Below, piece by piece: positions 38,745 through 49,196 of a stretch of 64,000 nt of DNA. A program made the position numbers and the translations under genes. The DNA comes from Calonectria ilicicola. Taxonomy: Eukaryota; Ascomycota; Sordariomycetes; Hypocreales; Nectriaceae. The stretch lies in assembly GCA_020809705.1 (NCBI GenBank), contig CP085835.1, positions 1,922,001 to 1,986,000 on the forward strand, given 5' to 3'. Positions within the stretch are counted from its first letter, which is position 1, and each line of letters opens with the position of its first letter. Under the pieces are notes generated by a model, which saw only the letters and a list, made by a program, of their open reading frames with translations, had not been told where the DNA came from and did no database searches.

Positions 38745-39290
38745 ACAGAACCACGCTGATAGTAGCAGCAGCATCTAGAGGATTAGAAATAGTTCAATAG
38801 CTTGTTAAAAAGGATAAAACTACTATTAATTTAAAATATAATAATAAAAAGTATAAAATTATATTAATAATAATAATAATATTATATTTAAAATTAAAAA
38901 AAAATTAAATAATTTATTAAAAAAAGTAAAATTATTATTAATTTAAAATATATTAATAAAAAATATAAAATTATATTAATAATAATAATAATAATATATA
39001 AAAAAGTAGATATAATTTAATAGCTTATTAAAAAGAATAAGACTATTATTAATATAGAATGCAATAATGGAAATTACAGAACCGCGCTGATAGCAGTAGC
39101 AGCATATGGGAGACTGCAAACAGTTCAATAGCTTATTGAAAAGGGAAAAGCCACGATCAACCCTGAAGTAAAAAGTGGGGTTGCTTCAAATGCCATCAAA
39201 GCAGCAGAGTTACGTTACCACATGGAAGTAGCACAATGGATTCGTCAACATGGGGAAACTACGGAGGATCTTCAAGCAGATAAAGCTTAG
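38745..39290 (+). pseudogene. Ankyrin-repeat gene 3' end, decayed by RIP
   Basis: About four ankyrin-type repeats of ~35 codons can be read in one frame: TTLIVAAASRGLEIVQ (38748), two heavily A/T-converted units (about 38850 and 38955), and YRTALIAVAAYGRLQTVQ (39073). A C-terminal tail ends ...VAQWIRQHGETTEDLQADKA and TAG at 39290. Stops at VQ*L in the first and last units fit CAG-to-TAG. The middle units are ruined, while the last is almost clean. Ankyrin arrays of this style form the C-terminus of many fungal STAND/NLR-like and effector-domain proteins, but no N-terminal part remains, so the original class is unknown. Confidence 0.75.
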
Positions 39291-39477
39291 GCGAAGAAAG
39301 GCCCTCACTGCGGAAATGATAATTTAACGGCATATAGTATTTCATCATCATATTTAATCGTGACTCAGATGGTCAAGATTTTAAAGAAAAGACTGACTCA
39401 CTATTGCGTCTCTGAAAACCTCTGCTGAGTGTAGGGTGTGGTGGGGCTAGTTCTGGGTGGCTGACGTTATCTTGATC

Positions 39478-39486
39478 ATCTGATAA
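39478..39486 (+). promoter_or_regulatory. Iron-repressor GATA site ATCTGATAA
   Basis: An exact match to ATCWGATAA, the extended site bound by the fungal iron-responsive GATA repressors (SreA/Sre1/Urbs1/Fep1 family). It lies 100 bp before the ferric reductase start codon. Binding is inferred from the motif and from the fact that the downstream gene is an iron-uptake type. Confidence 0.55.
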
Positions 39487-39585
39487 CCTTAAATTTTGCA
39501 ATGAAGGTAGCCCCTGACATTCGCTCCCAAGTTTGTCAACCTCACACGCCTGAGCTTGGGGAGCACTCGGAGATAATTGAGCAAG

Positions 39586-42030
39586 ATGCGATATTGGCAA
39601 GCGACATGGTATGCCACTATCCTCATCTCCAGCCCTACTCAGGCAGCAGGCCGCCCTGCCGAAGAGGTCAAGCTGTGCGGGAGAATCTGTCGACAAACAT
39701 TTCGGACAGTACGGTTTGCAGACGCCCCCAATGGTGTGTTTTTCGCTGTGCAGGAGTGCACCAGCCGCTTGTACCAGCAGTCAGTTCATCTCTGCTGGCA
39801 TGTGCATTGCACCAACGAGGTCTGGCTTGCTGAGTCGAGAAGCATGAACAAGACATGTCAAGACATTAACGATACATATTTTCCGTCACACGACATCATC
39901 AATGGCATTAGCAAAAAAGATATTGCTCAAATTGCTAGGTTTGACGCCAAAAGTCCGAGCCGTGCACACCCCTTTGACGCGCTGATGTTGCCATCGCAAG
40001 CCTTTTACCATCTTTGGGGCCGTACACTGGTCAGTCTTCCGTTTAAACTTTCAACACTAGCATTTGAACCAAAAGGCTCACTGACTATGACGCTAGATTG
40101 CACACGATTATATCTGGGATTGCCACTACTACTACGGTTGGATAATGGGAATCTTTTGGGCCGCGGTTGTCGCGGTAGGTATCGCAAACCGAACACTGAT
40201 GCAACGGCGGACTCATTTAACGCCGTCACTCACCAGTCAAGATCATCTAAATGGTGCATGGTTCAAGCGCAACATTCTTACGCCAGCTACGTTTGGTCGG
40301 CGCTGCGTGCAGGACTTTGGTGGCTGGGGTACTTTGCCTCCACGTGTGCAGACATTGACTCTGACCTTGTTTGTGCTCATCAATGTCGCATGCACTATAC
40401 ACGGGTATGAAATACTTGAGGGATACATGTAGTGAGTCATTTCAGATGTCATTGTTCTGTCCGTTGATTCCATATTGACAAAAGCCCACGCCAAGCTACC
40501 CCTCACGAAAGATGCAAATCCTCCGGCACGTCTCAGACAGGGTGGGCATCATTTCGTTCGCCAACTTTCCCCTAATATGGCTCTTTGGAATGCGCAACAA
40601 TCTTGTCATCTGGCTTACAGGGTGGGACTTTAAAACATACAATAATTTTCATCGCTGGGTTGCTCGGGTCGCCACCCTACAAGCCGTAATTCACTCAATA
40701 GGATACACAGCCCTCATTTTGCATAGTAAGATAGTGTGCGAAACCATTGGACATACTGCCACTGACTTTCTTCAGGAGGTGGTTGGGATTACTTCTGGAT
40801 GATGTGGAACTTGACCTATTGGTGGACTGGTGAGCTAGTGAGTTATTTCATCACCTTGCGGGTTTCGCTAACTGACTCTCCAATAGGCCACTGTTTTTAT
40901 GTGCTTGCTCATTGGTCTATCGGTCTTTTGGTTTCGCCGCAAGCAATACGAGACCTTCCTTGTACTTCACATTATGCTGTCGGTTTTGGTTCTGATAACA
41001 ATGCTGGGGTAGGTTCTCTCTCCCAAGCAATTAGATGTGACGAGCTAACCACTTTCGCAGTCATGTATCAATATTCCGAGGTGATTACGATGCTCTCGTG
41101 TGGGTTCCAGCCATAATATGGCTATTGGACCGGGTCCTTCGCGGGGCTCGGATCGTGGCCTTCAGTCCGCGCTTCTGGAACACTCGTGCCTTGATCACCT
41201 ACAACGAAGATGCAAATATGATCCGCGTGGCCGTCCCAGTGTCCTCGAGCCTTTATAGCATTAAGCCAGGGACCTTTTACTATCTGATGGTTCTCAACAA
41301 GTGGAAATTTTGGGAGAGCCATCCATTCACCGGGGCATTAGTGTCAAAGTCTAGTCAATACGATGCGGTGTCCCTGAGTGAGAACTCACCTCTATTGGGT
41401 CATAGCTATGAAGAAACGAGAGATGAATCAGAGCCATTTGAACTGGAAATGACCTTTTTGATTCGGCCTTATGACAGTTTTACTTCGCGACTAAAGGAGT
41501 ATGCCGAGGCAGAGCAGCCAAAGCCAGCTGCAGTACGTGTGGCTATCGACGGTCCTTATGGAAAGACCTTGCCCCTAGAACGGTTCAGCAAAGTGCTCTT
41601 TGTGGTTGGAGGCAGTGGTATTGCGGTCCCACTCTCGTATCTGGAGAAGCTTACGACCTCTTCTCCCCGACCAAAACTAATTCAAATTCACTGGGCAGTG
41701 CGGCAGCCCGCACTGGCCGCTGATATTCTCCGCCGCGAGTTGAGTGATGCACTCAACAGCGAGCAAGTGCAAGTCAGTATATATATGACCAGCGCCAATG
41801 GCAGAAGTACAAGCGACGAGGCCATATATCGCCTTGCGGAGTGGAGGTTCCAGCGATTGCACGCTGAAGAAGTCATAGAGGGAATCTTGAATACCGGAGA
41901 GAAAGGCAGTCTTGCGGTCGTCACAAGCGGTCCGGGCAAGATGGCTGACGAAAGCAGATGCGCCGTAGCTGCCAGGATGGTTCATTCTATGCCCGAAATA
42001 GAATATTTTGAGGAGAGTTTCCAATGGTGA
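39586..42030 (+). CDS. FRE-type ferric/cupric reductase, six exons
   Basis: A plasma-membrane flavocytochrome b that reduces extracellular Fe(III)/Cu(II) using cytosolic NADPH, via FAD and two hemes. Exons by frame and consensus: 39586-40029, 40097-40404, 40496-40725, 40776-40837, 40887-41008, 41061-42030, giving 711 aa, a normal FRE length. Seen in the product: a Cys-rich extracellular N-terminus; several membrane helices from about residue 163; the two heme His pairs, each 14 apart (FHRW...IHS in exon 3, LHIM...LGHV in exon 5); HPFTG for FAD at about residue 476; DGPYG and GGSGIA for NADPH; SGPGKMAD; and the family C-terminus EESFQW. All key residues are present and no stop interrupts it, although the RIP block ends only 300 bp upstream. 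An iron-type GATA site precedes it. The start is the first ATG in frame with a hydrophobic segment; the N-terminus is the least certain part. Whether iron or copper is its main substrate cannot be told. Confidence 0.9.
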
Positions 42031-43016
42031 TTGGCGTGTTGTGAAGATAGAATATAGGAAAATAGAGCTTAGTTTCGCCCCATACCCAGGAGATGATCAA
42101 GGCGGCCGACAAAACGAGCGACAAGGACGTGAAGGAATGGGTAAAGGCGACAGGTCTAGATAGTGGGGTGTATCGCATAGCCATCCTTTTGAAAGTGAAA
42201 GATTGGAATTAAGTCAATTAGAAAAGAGAAATGGCATAGGTCAAATCCTCCGAGGCAACTAGCAGGATGGATTGGCTGACACTCTTCAGTGCACTGCATT
42301 TTTAGCGTCTCCAAGGCACATCAATAATTCCACAGCGCGACTCTGCCTTGGGAAAAAAAAACTGATAAAAAATGTAGAATAATAATCGCAATCAAGGGCT
42401 TATATAGAAACTGTTGCCCCTCCTACACTCATACATACACGATGCCTTAGGGGTCTACTTTTTTTGGTGGCTTATTTGGGGTCGGAAATAGACTACAAAT
42501 GTCTTCAAGTCGCACAATAATTTACATAAGAAAAAGAAAGAATTAATATAGGACATATAAGAGCGCAAAAAGGTGGCCGGTGTATTCGCCCTACCAGCCT
42601 GATATTTTTACTTCTATACGAGGACCCTCTGATGTTAAGTCACACACTGGTTTGGCCAATTAGAGGGTCTCATCCATTCTAGGTTCGCGTGGAGAACTTT
42701 TTATAGTTTGTTCTGCATTGACAAAATCGAAATTCAGTTCTAATAAGAATGCTATGAGCGGTCGCGATAGGAATAGCAGTGGAAAATAAGCAGATTGATG
42801 AAAAGATTCATGTGCTTAAATAAACAAATGAGGTATACCCGGAGTTTTTCCATCTGACTATTTATCTCTTTCCAGCTGGGTCAAAGCAGCTTATGATGGT
42901 ATTGAAGCAACACATTCCGGTCTGTAGATAAAGAATCCCAGCGAAAATTTGCTTGTAATCTCGGGTCCACTAACTTAAATATTGGAGCGTCGGCAACGCC
43001 GTTGAGCAGAACCAAT
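42031..43016. other. Intergenic, with left copy of a ~60-bp repeat
   Basis: I see no convincing gene. The stretch 42539-42599 (core CATATAAGAGCGC) recurs as 45936-45997 on the other side of the next gene. Directly before the TPR-CHAT start, the same frame is open back to 42906, so an upstream start or exon is possible. A stretch with intron-like features (TGACT...CTTTCCAG, 42855-42876) precedes it. Confidence 0.5.
42539..42599 (+). repeat. Diverged direct repeat, left copy
   Basis: About 80% identical over ~60 bp to 45936-45997, with most differences being transitions. It contains CATATAAGAGCGC followed by AAAAGGTGG and CCCTACCAGCC. Possibly relics of a mobile element's promoter region or of a local duplication. 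Confidence 0.55.
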
Positions 43017-45776
43017 ATGTTTGCTGATCCTGAGGAAGAAGAAGCGATTGAACTTGCACGTGCACAACTGGCAAAAGAAGCTTTAAACCAAGACACCACG
43101 ACCCCAGATCAAAAGCACCAATGGTCACAAACAGGAGAATTTGCAAAACTTTTGAGAGATATGAGACCTGATGATTGGTCTGGCACTGATGGGTTTGCTG
43201 GTCTCACAAAGAGGATCAACGTCTTACGGGAAAATGCCGCAGAAGCTTCGGGCAGTCCTCATAACCGTGCAGTCCAGCATTTCAAATTCGCACGGAAGAT
43301 CTTCCAGAGATTCCTAAGGATAGGAAATATTAGCGATCTTGACGATGCAATAGTCGCTATAAGGCAATCTGTTGAGCTGACTTCGCCCACAGACCCCCGT
43401 CATCCAGATTTTCTAAACCGCCTTGGTATCTTTCTAGCCTATCGACATCGAAGAACAGCTGCCATGGCCGACCTTCAAGAAGCGATTCGAATAGGAAGAA
43501 CAGTTCTGGAGATAACTGATGAGGATGATGTAGACAGACCATTATTTTTATCCACTCTTGCAGATCATCTCAGCAATCGCTACCAAAGAATTGGAAATGA
43601 GGATGATTTTCAAGAGGCAAACAAACGGGGACGGGCTGCAATTGAAATAACTACCATTTCAAATCCCGGGCGACCAGCGTATCTAAACACCCTGGGGACT
43701 CTACTGGGTTATCGATACTCTAGAACAAAAGACTTTGCGTGCCTGGAAGAAACAATCGAAACGATGACATCTGCAACCATTGGAACACCAAAAGGCAGTC
43801 CTGAACATGCACTCAGATTAGATGCGTTGGGTAAACTACTCACTGTAAAATACGAAGCCACACGGACTATAGATGACCTGGAAAACGCAATTGAGACTGG
43901 GCGTGTTGCTGTTGATGAGACTTTCCAAGATCACCCCGGAAGGGCAATATATTTACTCACGCTGGCATCGCAACTCGGAGATAGATTTGAAAAGATTGGA
44001 GACTCAAAGGGCCTCGAAGACTCTCTCAAATATGCCGAGCATGCATTAAACCATGTTTTATCGCCAATCAAGGACCGTATACTTGCTGGGATTTTTGCAA
44101 TTTCTCAAAGCGGAAAAATCTCCGACTAGGAGAGAGCTTACGAAGCAGCAGATACGGCAGTGCAGCTGATCCCCAAACTTCTATTTCGCTCCCTTGATAA
44201 CGCTGATAAGCAGTATATCATCAGTCAAGTTGTTGGTCTTGGATCCAAAGCGGCAGCCGCTGCCCTCAACGCCAAAAGATCGCCGTCTGTATCTCTTCAA
44301 TTACTTGAGCAGGCACGCGGGGTATTGGCCACGTCCCTTGAGGATATGCGGTCCGACATCTCTGAGCTAGAACAGAAGCTTCCTACGATAGCCGAACAGT
44401 TTATGAGTATTAGAGGCGAGCTGGACCAATCAAAACTTGATGAAACCATTTTGGCCAATGAGCAAGAAAATAAAACGTACGACATGGGTATAAAGTTTGA
44501 TAGGCTGGTTGATGAGATTCGTAGCCAACCTGGGTTCGAAGACTTTTTAGGGGTCCCAAAGGAGGAAGATCTGTGCGATGCAGCAGAATTTGGCCCTATT
44601 GTCGTTATCAATGTCTGCATCTATCGCTGTGACGCGATAGTCGTAGAAAGCGATAAGATCCGATGCATTCAATTGTCTCAATTATTCTACGACGATGTCC
44701 ATGACATGGGTCAGGAACGGGATCTTGGAAGCCCTAAAATTCTAGAATGGCTATGGGATACTATTGTAAGCCCGGTATTGGATACTCTAGGATATTCACA
44801 CAAGCCATCCGATAACAATTGGCCCCGCGTGTGGTGGATCCCTACTGGACCGTTAAGCAGGTTCTCTCTCCATGCAGCTGGATACCATCACCTAGGATCA
44901 GGGAAATCAGCATTGGACAGGGTAATGTCATCCTACAGTTCTTCCATCAAAGCCATCATGAGATCAAGACAACGCAATGCTCCCGCGGCTCCATTGGATC
45001 GGCCAGAACAGGCACTATTTATCGCCATGGAGAACACTCCCGGATGTCCTAGGCTAGAGTTTGCTAGAAAAGAAGTGGCAAATGTAAAACGGTTGCTTGA
45101 GTCAGCTCGTCTCAAAATAATTGAGCCTCAAGCACAGAAAAAGGATGTCGTATTCCAGCTACCAAATTCCAAGTTTTTCCACTTTGCAGGGCACGGTCAG
45201 ACCTGCATTGACAATCCACTGGATAGCCAATTACTTCTTGAGGAATGGAAAAGTGATCCTCTCACAGTTGGCACGCTGCTCAAGATGAACTTACGCGACA
45301 AGGCACCCTTTGTTGCCTACTTGTCAGCTTGTGGAACCGGTCGCATTCAAGACGAAAAGTTCTTTGATGAAAGTGTTCATCTGATCAGTGCATCTCAACT
45401 AGCTGGCTTTCGTCATGTCATTGGTACATTGTGGGAGGTAAATGATGAGATCTGTGGAGACATGGCCGAGATTATCTATGAAGGGATAATAAGTGGGGGC
45501 ATGACGGATGTATCAGTATGCTTGGGACTGCACAATGCAAGCCGGCAGCTTCGAGACCGTTGGTTGAAACGCGGAGAGGGTGAATTCTCTGATGTAAACC
45601 GAGATATGAACCAAAGACTTTGCATTCATGGCAATGCCAAATGCAGAGGGACTCTTATTCCGAAAGGTGACGACAAACTATCGAGAAATATCATAATATG
45701 TTATTCCGAGGCACATCATGGGAGTAATATCATGCACCCAGCAACTTGGGTGCCTTATGTACACTTTGGTGTTTGA
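43017..45776 (+). pseudogene. TPR-CHAT protease-like protein, interrupted by one in-frame TAG
   Basis: A single frame of 919 aa equivalents broken only at 44127-44129 (TAG). N-terminal half: helical TPR-like repeats, each with a D-L-EAI-hydrophobic pattern (ISDLDDAIVAIRQSVEL, MADLQEAIRIGRTVLEI, IDDLENAIETGRVAVDE). After the stop comes ERAYEAADTAVQLIPKL, the usual linker block of fungal TPR-CHAT proteins, then the caspase-like CHAT domain with both catalytic residues in place: His in FHFAGHG (about 725) and Cys in LSACGTG (about 772). The end, WVPYVHFGV, is the normal C-terminus. Family members at the stop position usually have Trp, so TGG became TAG, a G-to-A change in RIP context (CCA on the other strand). 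No frame-keeping intron removes the stop: the candidate GTATAC...CTAG (44077-44129) is 53 bp and shifts the frame. CHAT proteins act in regulated proteolysis and cell death, but the role here is unknown. It is a recent pseudogene, a readthrough gene or a sequencing error. Confidence 0.85.
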
Positions 45777-46447
45777 ACATAGCTATGAAATAAACCAAAT
45801 TTCGTATTCTCAAAGATAGAAAAGGGCCCCGTTGTAGTTTTAAACATCAAAAGGAAACACAAGAAATACGCGCAATCTATGTTATCCAAGCTGTGGCCAG
45901 TTCCAGACAGGTCCAGCACATATATCCAACAAGTAGGAATTGACGTCAGGCATATAAGAGCGCGAAAAGGCGGTCAGAATATTCTCCCTCCCAGCCAGAA
46001 ATGCCCAAGGGGTAAGGGGACAGGACCGAGCAAAAGAACCGAATGTCGAGCACCAATAGTCTTTGACATCACACTCCCTGTGGCCACTTCATTCTTATGT
46101 AAGTGTATTGGCCAGCTCAATAACACGCTCCGAATATTGGCTACAGGATAATAGGGAAAGAGTACCCAGCGGCTACGTCTGCATGATCATTGAATTAGTT
46201 TTGAAGCTGTATTATAAAGTAGAGGTATATTAATCACCTTAGCTATCTGCTTTTAATATTTCCTCTCCAAACCTTCACCCAATTTTAATAATACAATCCC
46301 AAAGAGAATACAAAGAACAAACTTAGGAGGGAATGTGATATTATACTCTAAGCTCATAGCTTAATTACGAAATACAACAATATTATAACACCACTAAAAG
46401 ATTAATCTTTTACTAAAGTTGATTAGTAATTAGGTACTCTCAGTAGT
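45777..46447. other. Intergenic, right repeat copy and an AT-rich stretch
   Basis: It holds the right repeat copy (45936-45997) and an AT-rich tract at about 46200-46440 without protein content. A 90-codon open frame on the plus strand (45879-46151) overlaps the repeat and lacks coding character. Confidence 0.5.
45936..45997 (+). repeat. Diverged direct repeat, right copy
   Basis: The partner of 42539-42599. The core is AGGCATATAAGAGCGCGAAA followed by AGGCGGTCAG and CCCTCCCAGCC. Weaker similarity may continue for ~80 bp (CATCACACTCCCTGTGGCC against AGTCACACACTGGTTTGGCC). Confidence 0.55.
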
Positions 46448-48220
46448 TCAGCCTTTTAAAATGCTCATATCTCGGAACAGTCTTTGCACGAGGTGTTCTT
46501 TGGCTGAGCCGAGACAGTCCGAGTCACGTGTCTGTAAAATTTGAGCAGGCCAGATCTGGCGTACAATCGTAATTTCCAGCCCTGCGCGTGGTGGCCACAC
46601 AAGATTTTTTACAGAAGAAAATGTCTGCTCAAAAGCGCGCTCATCAAGCCCATTGAGATTCACAATCAGCACGATCCTCTCCTGGTTTAAATTGCTGGGA
46701 GCAGCATTAGTACTCTCATCGACATGGTGGCGTACGCGGGACGCCTTGGTGGTGTGGATGGAGACATGGCGATACAAATCAGAGAGCGTAATCGATTGGG
46801 GGCCTTTTCCACGCAGCCAGAGCTGTGGCACCCTTCTGGCCAGCCAAAAGCGCACAAGCAGATCATTTGCGCAAACCCTTAGCTGTCCAGTGATAACAGG
46901 TTATGGAGTAAGCTGGTGGCGATCAAAACTGGCGCCGACAATGAGTGGGAGATGGAAAGGCAGGTTGTTCCCGTTTGGAGATGAAGCCCCAGTAAATGCG
47001 TCACGCAGAAGGGCAACACACTCGGCCACATGTTCATCGTCCACGGCAAACAGGATGTAAAGGCCTCGAATTTTATTCTGACACATGTTGGATATGAAAC
47101 TATCTAGCCTGCAGGCACACTGGATGGCGAACCTGTTGTCAACGCAAAAGTCCTCACGGGCAGCCACCTTAAGTCGTCCGCCTTTATTCGGGTACAGGCA
47201 CCTGTCGAGCGTGGCCCAGCAAGTAGCCACGACGCCCACCGTGGCTATTTCTTCATCGGCGCTGAGTAGGAAGGCTGCCAAGGTATCTCCATATCGGATG
47301 AGAGATGTGATTGGCGATGCTAATGAGCAGAATATCCGCACCATGGATGCAGCAGGAATCGGTTGCGCGAAGCCAGGAAGTTGGACCCCTTGTTCCTTTG
47401 AGGCAACATCATGACGGAAGAAGGTGCCAGTACGGCAAGAGTACATCGTTTAGCTGGTCAGCTGTGCCGCCATCAGAGTCAGGCTCCTTCCAGGAGTTTT
47501 CCATGCCCTCTTGATGGCTTTCTTGCTGTTCCTTTTCGTTTCCCTTTGGTGATTCTGAGGCTGTCGCGGCAGCTGTCGCAATTCGCATCTGTTCCTGCAA
47601 GCCAAAAGATGTTTCTACTGGGCTCGTACCCGTCCCACTCGTAGTATTAGCAGAGTCTGAATTAATTAGTAATTTCCTTTCCCAAGTGCATGCATGTAGG
47701 ATCTAAAGGCGGAGGCAGGGCGATGCTCACCGTTCGGCGTTGTGACTGCGTTAGAAACAGCCTGCGGGCTGGCCTCATCAGATCCCAAAACTTCACGAAG
47801 GCGAGATACGTGAAGTTTCATCATGAGGGATCTAGCCGGGGACTTGACTTTGCGTCCTCGCTTTCTTGACTTGGTTGTCTCCACCACGAGTAGGCGGGAA
47901 TTGGAAAGACGCCGCATCAAGTCTGGATTTTGGATGAGCCTGGCCACATCTGCCATGGCATGATCCCAATCTTTTGCCGTAACAAGCCTTCGCGCAGTTT
48001 TACCAGGCACTTTGATGGTGCACTGGTGTGTCCGAAAGTCCTCCGGAGGCAAGCCGAGTGAGCGAAGAAAGGCGGACCACTGAGCCCACCACGGCATGTA
48101 AACTGGGATATGGCGTTGACTTTGGTCCAGCCACTCCTCGCAGGAACGAGGCTCGGTGCCATGGTCCACATGAAACCATCTGAGGTCTCTCATGGTGAGG
48201 TCTTCTGCTTTGGTGCACAT
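46448..48220 (-). pseudogene. Unrecognised fungal gene, three exons, one in-frame TAA
   Basis: Reading the minus strand from ATG at 48220 (an in-frame stop lies just upstream), exons 48220-47731, 47656-47445 and 47395-46448 join in frame. The first junction has good GTGAGC/CAG ends; the second (GTACTC...AAAG, 49 bp) is weaker. The product, about 548 aa, begins MCTKAEDLTMRDLRWFHVDH, has a basic stretch (KSRKRGRK, about 120), a low-complexity acidic/Gln middle, and a mixed C-terminal domain. I recognise no family. A TAA at 46901-46903 interrupts the last exon, but the frame continues 150 codons with similar character. CAA-to-TAA (Gln) is the RIP-type explanation. A 57-bp in-frame intron with a poor GTCGGC donor (about 46887-46943) could instead remove it. 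Confidence 0.55.
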
Positions 48221-49196
48221 TGTTCATCGCCTTTGGTTCAATTCGTTACGGCGGGCGCAAGACGAAAGCACACCTCGGAAATACCAACACCATCAGCGCC
48301 CTGGACTATTCATGAGCAAGGCAGCTTTGGATTTTCCTAAGGAGGGTGAAAATTCTGTGCGGAGTTTCCTCGCAGGTGATGTTTTTGCTCTTATGCTGGA
48401 GGCCGACCAAGTAGGGCTCATGCTCCACGCGATGACGGGCGGGCCGGGACGGGACGGGAGAGGACAAACAATGCACAACAGCATTCAAACAAAGAACTCA
48501 ATTTCCGTTCAATTTAACGGGAAAATGTATGCATACCCGTTTTTTGTTTCTTTCATATTATTTCGCTTGCTTTGTTTGCCAAACATGTCGGCTGCCCTCA
48601 CCCAGCCACCAAGAGGCTCCATATGGCATGCATGATTCACGGAAACCGCAGGGAAACAATCTCGAAGAAGAAGAACGATTTTTTTTCTGAAAAAGAAATT
48701 AATTTGATCTATGACTTTACTCACGCCTGCGCCGTCTTTCAGTCGTGATCGCTCTCTGATTCATCGTTGGAAGCTTTTTCTTTTTGGTCACGAACATTGT
48801 CCCGAGAATGTAGCCGCTACACCTCTTGCCAGTTTTGTGCTCACCAGGGCCCTTTATGGATTCTGAGGATGGCTCTACGGCTATTCGGGTTGGCGGAGGA
48901 GTTAGCCAAAGAATTTATCTGCGGTAGCATGAGAGCATCATCGAAATGAACAATATTTCTCGCGAGGCTTTCAATGATATGGAGATCAAAGTGGACGAAG
49001 CCTCGACGATGTTATGAGCACTCTACTGCCTCAAAACTTTATTGTCACCACGTTCAGGCACATTGAACTAATGCGAGGCCAAAAATCAGCTCAGTCGTCG
49101 ATTGTGGTGTAGCCCGCCTCTGCCTCACAGTCAAGGATCCGATGCGCTGGGCCACTTTTCTTATGATAATAGACAAGCAATATATTGTTCTTTTTT
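48221..49196. other. Intergenic region, no gene seen
   Basis: About 1 kb between the upstream end of the unrecognised gene and the 3' end of the next minus-strand gene. Short open frames on both strands here lack recognisable content and overlap one another. No RNA gene was seen. Confidence 0.5.

Noticed and set aside
40030..41060. Frameshifts or pseudogenisation in the ferric reductase, suggested by fragmented open frames
   Set aside because: Five short introns with consensus ends restore one 711-codon frame containing every conserved motif.
44077..44129. An intron GTATAC...CTAG that would splice out the in-frame stop of the TPR-CHAT gene
   Set aside because: It is 53 bp, so removing it shifts the frame and destroys the well-conserved YEAADTAVQLIPKL block that directly follows.
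48192..48635. 147-codon plus-strand open frame overlapping the start of the unrecognised minus-strand gene
   Set aside because: It is antisense to the better-supported spliced minus gene, with low-complexity Gly/Arg-rich content from GGGACGGG-type sequence and no domain.
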